From JADGRF01 sp035274465 (GTDB taxonomy: Bacteria; Myxococcota_A; Polyangia; Polyangiales; JAFGIB01): a DNA stretch of 64,000 nt. Position 1 is the first letter of the stretch, and every line of letters starts with the position of its first letter. Location of the stretch: the NCBI GenBank assembly GCA_035274465.1, contig DATEOF010000468.1:19347-83346 (forward strand), in the 5' to 3' direction. A program made the translations under genes and the position numbers. Of this stretch, positions 9,183 to 17,507 are shown piece after piece. Below the pieces are notes generated by a model that was given only the letters and a program-made list of their open reading frames with translations, had not been told where the DNA came from and did no database searches.

Positions 9183-10538
9183 TCAGCGCGCCAGTTCGAG
9201 CGCGCGCGCGCGTCGCAGTAGCTGCGAGGGCCGCTCTTCGCTCAATTCCGTGGCTGCTTGCACCACCGCTATCGATCCCGACGGAGGGTCTGCAGCTGTC
9301 GGCTGCCGGCCCTTGGCGCCCGACTCGTGCCAGATCTGTGTCAAGCGCAGGCCGAGCGTGCGGGCGCCGAAGCGTTCTTCGCCGATGGCCGCGAGCAGCT
9401 CACCGCGCGGCAACGTGAGGCATTGCGAGACCGCTTCGGCCAGCGAGTTGGACGTGAGCTCCTCGGCCACCACGCCGACGCCGTTCTGCAGCATGTCCGC
9501 GAACGGGTAGACCGGATAGCTAGCCACCGGCGTACCGGAAAGGATCGACTCGATCGCGACGTAGCCCCACTCCTCGTACAGGCTCGGGAGCAACAGCGCG
9601 TGTGCGCGCCGCATCTCGCGGTGCACCTCGCCGGGCGGCAGCACACCCAGGCACTCCAGCTCGAGTCGCGCGTTCTGAACCAGCGTGACCCGGCGGGCTT
9701 CGGCCTCGATCGCCTGCGGGTGGCAACCGATCGCTCGCAGCAACACCGGCCGGTCGGGCCGGGCGAGCGTGGCCGCGGCGCGCACGGCGTCTTGCAGGTT
9801 CTTTCGCGGATGCGACAGGTCGCCGCTGCAGACCAGCAGCCGCAGCGAGCCGTCGGTCGGCGGGTGGTCGTCGCTCTCGGCGCGCCTGGGTACGCGCACC
9901 GGCGGGGGGCACGACACCGCGCGCAGGCCCTGCGAGCGCAGCTGCGAGGCCAAGGTCTCGGTGCAGGCGACGACGCTGGTAGCGGCGAGGTAGCCGCGCT
10001 GGTCGCCAGCGTAGTACGACAGTGCCTTGGCTGTGATGACTGCCCTGCGCGGCAGAAAGCCGCGAGTGTGGCGCCAGGTCTCGATCAGCCGCGGGCCGGG
10101 AGCGTGCGGGAAGAACCAACCGGCGACGAATAGCTGGCCACCGAACGGCTCGGCCCACGGCGCCAGGCCGGGCCGATTGAGATGGATCACATCGTAGGTC
10201 GTGCCTTCCCGCCGCACGGCTTGCGCGAACGCCTCGCCCACCCGGCGCGTGTGCAGATCGGGCATCAGGCGGTCTGCCAGCACGCGCGCCGCCGAGCGCG
10301 GCTTGATGCCGGCGCTGACCAGCCGCAGGGTGCCCAGGCCCCCCAGCCTATCGCGCACCGCCTCGGCGACCTCCTCGGTGGTGACGATCAGCGTGGTCTC
10401 GTGACCCGCCGTCGCCGAAGCGATCGCGACCTGTTCCGCGTAGGTCTCGATGCCACTCAGGCCGTCGTCCTGAATCGCAACGCACACGCGCAACGTTCCC
10501 CCCGGAGCGATGCGCGGCGTGTTTTGGTACTGATCCAT
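9183..10538 (-). CDS. glycosyltransferase family 4 (GT-B fold)
   Basis: A retaining GT-B glycosyltransferase of about 451 residues. The N-terminal domain begins RVCVAIQDDGLSGIETYAEQ, a GT4-like opening in which the Gly-rich loop meets the acceptor. The C-terminal domain has the E-x7-E donor motif in EEWGYVAIESILSGTP. I choose the ATG at 10538 because GGGGGAAG lies at Shine-Dalgarno distance; the frame extends upstream to 10595 but that stretch is poorly supported. It is the only gene in its transcription unit in this part and converges on the SGNH hydrolase pair. Its product is likely part of the same polysaccharide pathway, with unknown donor and acceptor. Confidence 0.87.
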   Translation of the reverse strand: MDQYQNTPRIAPGGTLRVCVAIQDDGLSGIETYAEQVAIASATAGHETTLIVTTEEVAEAVRDRLGGLGTLRLVSAGIKPRSAARVLADRLMPDLHTRRVGEAFAQAVRREGTTYDVIHLNRPGLAPWAEPFGGQLFVAGWFFPHAPGPRLIETWRHTRGFLPRRAVITAKALSYYAGDQRGYLAATSVVACTETLASQLRSQGLRAVSCPPPVRVPRRAESDDHPPTDGSLRLLVCSGDLSHPRKNLQDAVRAAATLARPDRPVLLRAIGCHPQAIEAEARRVTLVQNARLELECLGVLPPGEVHREMRRAHALLLPSLYEEWGYVAIESILSGTPVASYPVYPFADMLQNGVGVVAEELTSNSLAEAVSQCLTLPRGELLAAIGEERFGARTLGLRLTQIWHESGAKGRQPTAADPPSGSIAVVQAATELSEERPSQLLRRARALELAR

Positions 10539-11088
10539 CCAACTTCCCCCTCGAGAGCGACCTGGTCGCATCTGAACGGGTGCCCGGGGCACCATCTGTT
10601 ACTCGCTCTGCACTCCGACCACAACAGCGGTTTCGGCAGATTTCGCCGAAGCCCCCTTGCCTTGGAGTGTCATCGTCCGCTGGTCCTGGTGCCGGTGATG
10701 CGGATCGCAGCTGCGCTGCTTTGCAGCGAGAACTGTCATGCGATCGCGCGGGTCGGCGTGACTGCGCCGTAAGCCGCAACTGCCGCGTTCGCCATGCACC
10801 AGTCTACCATATTTGAACATTGGGTTTTCGAGCGCGCGGCCCGTGTGAAGCAAGTCAAATTGCGCGTGCGCGATAGGTGGGACGAACTCGGAGAACATGG
10901 AACCAATCACTGCGTGTCGCGCCGCTCTCAGCGGCGTACGTCGCACCCACATGGGAGCTGTGAAATGATCGTTCACTGGAAGCGCTCGTGTGAGTCTCGC
11001 GGTTGGTTTCCCCAAACCTGCGAGCTCCAAGTCAGGACGTTCGCGGATCGACAACTTCCCGCAACCTGCAGCTGATGGCGGCGAGCAT
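10539..11088. other. intergenic stretch, no convincing gene
   Basis: About 550 bases between the divergent GT4 and DUF1801 genes. Open frames here have no recognisable motif and poor codon bias. The middle (around 10795-10825) is locally more AT-rich and could hold promoters, but no clear -35/-10 pair was found. Its right end contains the dispersed repeat copy at 11066-11086. Confidence 0.5.
11066..11086 (+). repeat. dispersed short repeat, copy 2 (full 21 bases)
   Basis: Full-length copy, identical over 21 bases to those at 15741-15761 and 39414-39434. It ends two bases before the ATG of the DUF1801 gene, so its purine-rich GGCGGCGAG half falls exactly where a ribosome-binding site is expected. 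Confidence 0.9.
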
Positions 11089-11448
11089 ATGCCCAAGATC
11101 ACATTTCAGTCGGTGGACGAATACATCGAGCAGCAACCGGCGCCGGCGCAACCGATCCTGCGCCGCGTCCGCAAGATCATTTGCAAGGCCATCCCCAGGG
11201 CCGAGGAAGTCATCAGCTACAACATGCCGACCTTCGAGCTGGATGGGGTAGCCGTGTTGTACCTGGCCGGCTGGAAGCAGCATTACTCGCTGTATCCAGC
11301 CAGCACCGCGCTCGCGCTAGCGCTAGGTGACCAGCTCGCGCCCTACAAGTTCCACAAGGGCACGATCCGCTTCCCACTGGATGCGCCGATCCCCGTCAAG
11401 TTGATCGAGCGCATCGCGAAGCTGCGGGTCCGAGAACTCAGGAGCTGA
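11089..11448 (+). CDS. DUF1801 / YdhG-like protein
   Basis: A 119-residue cytoplasmic protein of the DUF1801 (YdhG/frataxin-like fold) family. It begins MPKITFQSVDEYI, continues with RRVRKIICKAIPRAEEVISYNMPTF in two consecutive blocks, and has the typical aromatic stretch GWKQHYSLYPAS and the FHKGTIRFPLD end block. Family members are described as possible iron chaperones; that role is not visible in this sequence. The ATG at 11089 matches the family start; the frame is open upstream but that part is not conserved-looking. The dispersed repeat supplies the apparent Shine-Dalgarno. The gene converges on the alpha/beta hydrolase gene across a strong hairpin. Confidence 0.88.
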   Translation: MPKITFQSVDEYIEQQPAPAQPILRRVRKIICKAIPRAEEVISYNMPTFELDGVAVLYLAGWKQHYSLYPASTALALALGDQLAPYKFHKGTIRFPLDAPIPVKLIERIAKLRVRELRS

Positions 11449-11493
11449 TCGAGCGTTGGCACTCGTCACCGCCGTCACGCAGGTTAAACGCGA

Positions 11494-11524
11494 ACGGCGC
11501 CGGCGAGCAACTCGCCGACGCCGT
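11494..11524. terminator. bidirectional hairpin terminator
   Basis: Fourteen-base stem (11494-11507 with 11511-11524, one mismatch) closed by a CAA loop, centred between two convergent genes. No T-tract follows, as is common in GC-rich genomes, so termination is inferred from position and stem strength. Confidence 0.65.
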
Positions 11525-11549
11525 CGGATGAGGCGCTTTAGCTTGGAGG

Positions 11550-12896
11550 CTAGAGGCCCTTCTGCGCGAAGTCGTAGTCCGAGTTCATCGCGCACAGCTT
11601 GCAGTCGCTGCCCACGAACCACTTGCCGGAATCGGCGTCCATCGAGAGCGTGTACTTGAAGAACGCGACCGAGGGCTCGATCAGGCGCTCGGGCTCGAGC
11701 ATCAGCGTCAGGTGGCCGCGCGATCCGCCCATGCCCTTGGGGTGATGGAAGAACAGGAACGCGCCGCCCTTCGTCGACGCGTTCACGGCATTCCTGAAGC
11801 TCGCCACGCTCGGGTTGCCGATATCCAGATCAGCCGAGATCGCGAGGAACGGCTTGCTCGCGCGATCGCCACCGTTGTACAGGATGATCGACTTGATCCG
11901 GCTGTCGCTGGATGCACTGAGCGTCGCCGTGCTGCCCTGCGAGTGGCCCATCGCGCCGACCCGAGTCGTGTCCAGCATGCCGAAGTACGGGCTCTTCGAG
12001 TCCTGGTTGGCCGCGAACGCGAAGTCGAGCCCCTTGATCTGCGCGTTGTTGCCGCCGACCCAACGCGAGTTGGCGGCGACCACGAAGAAGCCTTGCGAGG
12101 CGAAGTAGCGCAGCAGCGCGCCGTAACCTTCTGGTTGCGCGCACGTACCGTTGCCCCAGGTCAAGATAGGGAACTTCTCGCCCTCGGCCCTCTTGGCTGG
12201 CCGGTATACGGTGAAGAGGTCGAACTTGAGGTCTTTGACGTCGAGCAACCGCTGGGTCTCCTCGGGGCTCTCGGCGAACAGCGCGGCGAACGCCGCACAC
12301 TGCCCGCCGCCATCCGCATCACCGCTCGCGATCGCGACCTCGAAGCCGGTTCCGACGTTGACGTCGTTGATCGCGCCGTAGGGCCCGAGCTGGATCTTCG
12401 CGCCTTCGGCGGTGGTGAAGGTGCCGCAAGCCTGGCTCTTCATGACTTCGCCGCTCTTGCAGTCGGCGAGCATCGGACCGGTCGCTGGCATTCCGCCGCT
12501 ACCAGCTGCAGCGCCACCGGCGCCGCCGGCCGGTGCGCTTCCGCCGCTGCCAGCTGCAGGTGCCGTGCTCCCCGCGGCCGCCATGCTGCTGCCAGCTGCG
12601 CCGCTCGAAGAACCGCTGCTCCCGGCTGCAGTCGTGCCGCTACCAGCTGCAGCGGGCTTGCCCGCTGCGCCGGTGGTGCCGGCAGACGAGCTCGGCGTGC
12701 TGGTCATCCCCGCCGCACCGCTGCTGCTGGTGCTGCCGGCCGTGGCCGAAGGCGTCGTCGTCGATGGACCGGAGGTCATGCCGACCGCTCCGCCGGAACC
12801 AGCCGCCGCTGCGGGCGCTACGGGATCCGAACCGCCGCATGCAGCTGACAGACACAGGACACTCACGAACGACAGGGTTCCGACCAAGCTCTTCAT
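11550..12896 (-). CDS. exported lipoprotein alpha/beta hydrolase
   Basis: A 448-residue lipoprotein. The signal peptide ends in the lipobox LSAAC with Cys20, followed by a roughly 120-residue linker of Ala, Gly, Ser, Thr and Pro that would span the envelope. The catalytic domain has the nucleophile elbow GHSQGS (Ser near 318), a candidate acid in ISADLD and a candidate His in RGHLTL, the order seen in dienelactone-hydrolase/cutinase-like enzymes. WGNGTC near the domain start resembles the oxyanion region. AGGAAGAG precedes the ATG. A role in degrading an external ester or polymer is inferred. Cys residues near the C-terminus (DCKLC) may form a disulfide. Confidence 0.85.
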   Translation of the reverse strand: MKSLVGTLSFVSVLCLSAACGGSDPVAPAAAAGSGGAVGMTSGPSTTTPSATAGSTSSSGAAGMTSTPSSSAGTTGAAGKPAAAGSGTTAAGSSGSSSGAAGSSMAAAGSTAPAAGSGGSAPAGGAGGAAAGSGGMPATGPMLADCKSGEVMKSQACGTFTTAEGAKIQLGPYGAINDVNVGTGFEVAIASGDADGGGQCAAFAALFAESPEETQRLLDVKDLKFDLFTVYRPAKRAEGEKFPILTWGNGTCAQPEGYGALLRYFASQGFFVVAANSRWVGGNNAQIKGLDFAFAANQDSKSPYFGMLDTTRVGAMGHSQGSTATLSASSDSRIKSIILYNGGDRASKPFLAISADLDIGNPSVASFRNAVNASTKGGAFLFFHHPKGMGGSRGHLTLMLEPERLIEPSVAFFKYTLSMDADSGKWFVGSDCKLCAMNSDYDFAQKGL

Positions 12897-13050
12897 GTCT
12901 CTTCCTCGACGGTGAAAATAAGGCGCAGCGGGGTTGTAGCTACGTTACGGCCAGTCCGCTAGCGGACGCGGACGGTCATGGAGCTCAGCCGGACATAACG
13001 CGACACAGCGTTGCGGTTCGCAACGAGTCGTTGTGTCCCAGGCTTGGGGT

Positions 13051-14097
13051 TCAGCGCTCTCGTCGATCGATCTGCGCGATCACGCAACGATGATCTGACT
13101 CATCGGCGCAGCCCACCTGGAAGCTCACGAAACGAAGCTCATGGCTCGCCATGATTCGGTCAAGACGCAGCCAAGGTTCTCCGCTGGGAAACGTGTAGCC
13201 GAAACCCCAGCCGGCGCTGGGGAAGCCGTCCTGGTATTCGCCGAAGTACCGAGCGAACACGGGGCTGAGCCCTGTCAGGTTGGTGTCCCCGCTCAAGATG
13301 CGCGGGAGGGTCTCCGCGTCGGCTCGGCGCGCGACTGCGGCCAGCTGGCGCTCGCGCGATGCGAAGTTTTCGCGGAACGTGTCTTCGGACGCGCCGCCGC
13401 GCCAAAAGGTTCCTGCGCGCAGCGAAGTCCGCACGCGCATGCCGGCGACCGCGTAGAGCGCCCAGCGCGGTGACTGAGGATGGAAGTTGTAGAACGCGAT
13501 CCGGCCCAGCGGAGTCTCCAGCTCGTAGCGCATGGAGTGCTCCGATGGGTGGCCCGTGATCCATTGCCCCTCGCCCGAGTCGCGCGGGCCGACCAACGGA
13601 TAGCGGCTGGCGAGCAAGAACTGCCCCTTGGCGTAGACCTCCGGGTAGTCCTGCTGCAGGCGTTCGACGAGCAACCTCGACGGCATGCAGACTTCCTGCA
13701 TCAACACCACGTCCGCGGTATGCCGCGCGACGGCGCCCGCGATCGCTTCTTCGCCCGCGCCGCAGTTCGCCACGTTGTAGCTGAGCACGCGCAGCGGCTC
13801 GGCCCCGGCCGACGCGATCGGCCTGGGAAGCACGAAGCCCATCAGCGGGAACATCACGATCAATGCCGCTGCCAGCTGCGTCCAGAGCAGCCGTAGCATG
13901 CCCATCCAGAGCAAGAGCGGAATGAAGAGCAGGATCGGCAGGCCGAACAGCACGCGCGGCACGTACAGCGCCACGCCGGTGAACCAGAAGTGATCACCGA
14001 CGAAGCGCAACGCGAGCAGGGTGATCACCAGCCCGACGACGTAGGCGTAGCACGCGAACGCGACCGAGCTGCGTATCAGCCGGCGCCAAGTACTCAT
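13051..14097 (-). CDS. endonuclease/exonuclease/phosphatase (EEP) family membrane protein
   Basis: A 348-residue protein with three N-terminal hydrophobic segments (to about residue 95) and a C-terminal EEP domain. Catalytic blocks are VLSYNVANCG near 105, the metal-binding Glu in LMQEVCMPS near 137, SGDTNLTG near 270 (the GDxN block) and SDHRCV near the C-terminus. Members with this architecture hydrolyse phosphodiester or phosphomonoester substrates at the envelope; the substrate here is unknown. It stands alone between two minus-strand genes with 150-base and 67-base gaps. Confidence 0.87.
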   Translation of the reverse strand: MSTWRRLIRSSVAFACYAYVVGLVITLLALRFVGDHFWFTGVALYVPRVLFGLPILLFIPLLLWMGMLRLLWTQLAAALIVMFPLMGFVLPRPIASAGAEPLRVLSYNVANCGAGEEAIAGAVARHTADVVLMQEVCMPSRLLVERLQQDYPEVYAKGQFLLASRYPLVGPRDSGEGQWITGHPSEHSMRYELETPLGRIAFYNFHPQSPRWALYAVAGMRVRTSLRAGTFWRGGASEDTFRENFASRERQLAAVARRADAETLPRILSGDTNLTGLSPVFARYFGEYQDGFPSAGWGFGYTFPSGEPWLRLDRIMASHELRFVSFQVGCADESDHRCVIAQIDRRER

Positions 14098-14164
14098 TGA
14101 GAATTCCGAGCGCGGTTCATGCTCGTCCCTGATCTAGCATGTGCGGCTAGCGACGCCACGGACC

Positions 14165-15793
14165 TCAGACGTGCGGCACGACGACGCTGATGCTGTACGC
14201 TGGCAGAGCCAGCCGCCAGGTATTTTTCCCGCGCGACGTCAGGTCGCCCTTGGGTACGAGCTCCGGCGCTGTCCCCGACAACTCCCACACCCGAGCTGCA
14301 GGAAACGTGGCCGGGTGATTCACGATCAGCCCCACGGTCTTCGGCGCGCTGGCCTTGTTGATCGCGATCACCACCACTTGATCCGCAGCGCCCGCCTTCA
14401 AGCTCGCGTAGGCCGTTACGCTTCCGACATCGGTCGTCGTCGCCCGAACGGAGACGTCCCCGAACGCTCCACCCTTGCCGTCGTAGTTTCGGAACGCACG
14501 CAGCGCCGCGTACGTGAAGCTCTCGTCGCTCGAGAGTGGCCAGATCGACGCCATACCGACACCTTCACGACCGAAGATGCCGAGCACGTCTGCAGTCGCG
14601 ATCGCACCGCTGATGTGGTGTCCAGCGCCGTAGTTCCATTCGCTGAACGAGAGCTTCGTGCCGGGGTAGTGCGCGGCGATCTTGCTCGACATGCGATGCA
14701 GCAGATCGATCGGTCCGCCGACGAAGTCGCGTACCCAGCTGTTCTCTTCGTACGTCGGATCCCACAGCGAACGAGGCGCCTGCACGCGCGCCACCACCAC
14801 GTCGGGCGCGATCGACGTCTCGCTGACGCGCGTGCCGTTCGCCTGCGCCTCTGGATACCAGTGCAGATCCAGGTAGTCGATCACGCGCTTGCCCTTGGCG
14901 TCGTGCTCCGCGTCCTTGGCCTGCTCGAGGTACCACTCCACCAGGTCCCGACCGCGCGCGTCCGGCGCATTCTGCAGGTTCACGAAGCCGTTCCAGCCGT
15001 AGCTCACGAGGCCCAACACCTCTGCGCTAGGCCAGACGTGCTTGATCGCTTGCGCGAAGCGCTGGTTGCGGTCCCATAGCTCGGCGTACGTGACCGGCCG
15101 CGGGTGCACCTCGGCGTGCGTGGAAGCCCAGAGATCGGGCTCGTTGTCGAGCGAGAAGGCGATCCTGGCCTGCGCCGCGCGCGACTTCAGGTAGTGCACG
15201 AACTCGTCCTGGTACACCACGCCGTCGCTCGTGTCCGGCTTCGGGCCGAACGCGCCGCCTTTCTCGGCCTTGTTGCGCTTGAAGCGCGTGCTCAAGTAGT
15301 TCACGCCGCTGTTGCGCACGTCGCCGCCGCCTTGCTTGTCACCGGCCACGTAGTCGACGATCGGCACGGTCACGAGCGTGGTCGCGCCACGCGGCTGCGC
15401 CTTGTTGATCAGATCGAGCACCACCTTGGCAGGTTCGTTCGAGTCGCTGAGCAGCCCGTCGTTTTGAAACTGGTAGTCGCTGCCGGCGTTTGAGGCGTTG
15501 GTCTCCCAGTTGTACGCCGTGTAGCGGTTGCCGCCGGCGCGCACCAGACCCTGCCCGTTCTTCTCGAAGTCGGGCGCGCCGTTGGTGCCGTAGATCAGCG
15601 GCGAGATCGTGCGCACGTCGGCGTCGGTGCGCACGTCGATCGTCACGTCGACCTGGCCCGGATCGCCAGGCGCGAAGCCCTCGAGCCCGAAACCTGGCGT
15701 GGTCTTGAACGCAGGGCTGTCGGGCTTGCCGCGACTTTCGCTGCAGCTGATGGCGGCGAGCACGAGTAGCGGAGCCAGCCGGGAGAAGCTCAC
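14165..15793 (-). CDS. glycoside hydrolase family 44 lipoprotein
   Basis: A beta-glycanase (family known as endoglucanase/xyloglucanase/mannanase) exported as a lipoprotein. I start it at the GTG at 15793, because GTGA there overlaps the stop of the upstream gene by 4 bases and the product then begins VSFSRLAPLLVLAAISC, a proper lipoprotein signal with lipid Cys17. The longer frame reaching back to 15874 would bury the signal. The GH44 acid/base Glu is in DNEPDLW (Glu218) and the nucleophile Glu in SFSEWNYG (Glu385); HWYPEA between them is also family-typical. Total 542 residues. The dispersed repeat at 15741-15761 encodes part of the signal peptide (LAAISC region). Confidence 0.88.
   Translation of the reverse strand: MSFSRLAPLLVLAAISCSESRGKPDSPAFKTTPGFGLEGFAPGDPGQVDVTIDVRTDADVRTISPLIYGTNGAPDFEKNGQGLVRAGGNRYTAYNWETNASNAGSDYQFQNDGLLSDSNEPAKVVLDLINKAQPRGATTLVTVPIVDYVAGDKQGGGDVRNSGVNYLSTRFKRNKAEKGGAFGPKPDTSDGVVYQDEFVHYLKSRAAQARIAFSLDNEPDLWASTHAEVHPRPVTYAELWDRNQRFAQAIKHVWPSAEVLGLVSYGWNGFVNLQNAPDARGRDLVEWYLEQAKDAEHDAKGKRVIDYLDLHWYPEAQANGTRVSETSIAPDVVVARVQAPRSLWDPTYEENSWVRDFVGGPIDLLHRMSSKIAAHYPGTKLSFSEWNYGAGHHISGAIATADVLGIFGREGVGMASIWPLSSDESFTYAALRAFRNYDGKGGAFGDVSVRATTTDVGSVTAYASLKAGAADQVVVIAINKASAPKTVGLIVNHPATFPAARVWELSGTAPELVPKGDLTSRGKNTWRLALPAYSISVVVPHV
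15741..15761 (+). repeat. dispersed short repeat, copy 3 (full 21 bases)
   Basis: Identical over 21 bases to the copies at 11066 and 39414. Here the complementary strand is coding and reads through the lipobox of the GH44 lipoprotein. Confidence 0.9.
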
Positions 15794-17451
15794 GGCAGCC
15801 CCCAGGCGCGTTGCAGGACCTTGTACTCGCTCGCGGGCAAGGCCACGAGCACGGCAGCGTTCGGCCGCAGCCACGAGGTCAGCTCGCGCAGATCGGCCTT
15901 GTCCATCGCTGTGCAGCCGGTGACGGGCGTGGTCGCGTCCTGCCAGACGTGCAGGAAGATGCAGCTGCCGTGGTCCGGCACGACCGGCGCGCGGTTGTGC
16001 TCGATCACCAGCGCCAGCTCGTACAGGTCATCGTCGCGTCGCATATGCTCCGCGCTGCGCCAGCCCGGAGCTTCGTCGAGGATCTGGTTGTAGTACTGGG
16101 AGCGCGCGTCATCGACGCAGCGCAGGGCGGCGCCGGCTTGCGTGTAGGGCAAGGCTGATCCCGGCGCTTGCGCCGCATAGCCGTAGAGCCGGCCCAGCGT
16201 GAACGCACCCGCCGGCGAGCGCCCGTCGCCCTCGCGTTTGACCGGTCCAGCGCGGCCCTCGGGCGCAGCAGCGCCGTGCAGCCCGTCGCCCCAGCCGAGG
16301 CCCGCGCGGCCGATCACCACGCGCACGGGCTTACCGACGAGGCGAAACGCTCGGCCGGGCTCGCGCTCGTAGCGGCGCAAGACCCCGCGCGTCGCGCTCC
16401 ACGCGTCCGACACCACGGTCACGAGCTGCGTGCGCAGCGCGGCGATCGGTCCGCGGTCCGGCAGGCGCGCGCGCATGCGATAACGCTGCGTGACCGGCAC
16501 GAACGACAGCAGATCCATCAGCTTGGTGACCGTGCCGTCGGTCCAGTTGTTGATCACCAGCGGTTGGCCTCGGCTGCTGCGAGCATCGGCGAGGATGCCC
16601 ACGTGCTCGCTCCCCGGTCGATCCGGGAACGTATCCATGAAGATCACGTCGCCGGGCCGCAGCGGATCGCGCGTCTCGATCAGGGCCTCGGCGTTGCGCT
16701 GAAAGTACGGCAGCAAGCTCTTCACGCGCCGGTGATCGATGTCGGTGTTGGGCTTCGAGACCATGGGGTACGCGCGAGGCGCCTCCCGGATATCCTCGTG
16801 CACCAGGCGTTGCAGGTCGTAACCGGCATTGCGCAGCGAGCGTACGATGACGTCGGTACACACCCCGATCTCGCGCGGAACATCGCCACCCGGATACTCG
16901 ATCCGCACGTAGCGCCCGTCGTAGCGATCTGCGTTGAGCGCGGTCTTGTGCGCGCCGATCAAGATGTCGAGCGGATCCGGGATGCCGTCGCCATCTGCAT
17001 CTCCAGGCGGAAGCTCGACTGCACGCTCGAGCTCGAACAGTCGATCGGGCGCGAGCAGGGGCCGCAGCTCGCTCGCGTCACCGGGACGCAGCGCGAGCGT
17101 GACCGAGCCGATGCGCAGCTCGGCCTCGCCACCGAGCGGATAGACCTTGATCGGTTGATCCGCATCGTACAGCACCAGCTGTGCGCGGGCGCGGTCGATC
17201 GCGGCGCGCATGCGCTTCGCATCCAGCTGCGCGGGAAGGGTGAGCTGCACGCGCGCGTCGAGGTCCGAGTAGATGCCGACGTCGCGCACACCCAGGCTGC
17301 GCTCGCGCGGCGCATCGACGACGGCGCGGGTCACCGGTGTGGCATCCGCGCGCGCCGGCCGCTGGGCCGGCATGGCTGCGCACGTGAGCGCCAGCGCCAG
17401 CCAAGCCGAACGCGCGCGCACACACCCACGCATGCCTGCAGCCACCACCAT
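15790..17451 (-). CDS. DUF1287 plus L,D-transpeptidase (YkuD-like) fusion, exported
   Basis: A 553-residue secreted protein with a Sec signal (residues 11-35). The N-terminal third is uncharacterised and ends in DADGDGIPDPLD (151-162), a calcium-binding DxDxDG repeat as in thrombospondin type-3 units. A DUF1287 domain follows, with GVCTDVIVRSLRNAGYDL starting at Cys198 region and the later HVGI block. The C-terminal 180 residues are an L,D-transpeptidase-like domain with HGSCIFLHVW and the catalytic Cys in TGCTAM near 513. L,D-transpeptidases cross-link or anchor peptidoglycan. Translationally coupled to the GH44 gene downstream. ATG at 17451 or 17433 are both possible. Confidence 0.82.
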   Translation of the reverse strand: MVVAAGMRGCVRARSAWLALALTCAAMPAQRPARADATPVTRAVVDAPRERSLGVRDVGIYSDLDARVQLTLPAQLDAKRMRAAIDRARAQLVLYDADQPIKVYPLGGEAELRIGSVTLALRPGDASELRPLLAPDRLFELERAVELPPGDADGDGIPDPLDILIGAHKTALNADRYDGRYVRIEYPGGDVPREIGVCTDVIVRSLRNAGYDLQRLVHEDIREAPRAYPMVSKPNTDIDHRRVKSLLPYFQRNAEALIETRDPLRPGDVIFMDTFPDRPGSEHVGILADARSSRGQPLVINNWTDGTVTKLMDLLSFVPVTQRYRMRARLPDRGPIAALRTQLVTVVSDAWSATRGVLRRYEREPGRAFRLVGKPVRVVIGRAGLGWGDGLHGAAAPEGRAGPVKREGDGRSPAGAFTLGRLYGYAAQAPGSALPYTQAGAALRCVDDARSQYYNQILDEAPGWRSAEHMRRDDDLYELALVIEHNRAPVVPDHGSCIFLHVWQDATTPVTGCTAMDKADLRELTSWLRPNAAVLVALPASEYKVLQRAWGLP

Positions 17452-17507
17452 CGCTTCCGACAGCGAGGGTGCAGCGCGCGAGTGCCGAAGGCAACCCGCG
17501 GCTCAGC

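Noticed and set aside
12480..12800. Minisatellite or tandem repeat array
   Set aside because: The repetition is an in-frame Ala/Gly/Ser linker of a lipoprotein, with imperfect and irregular units.
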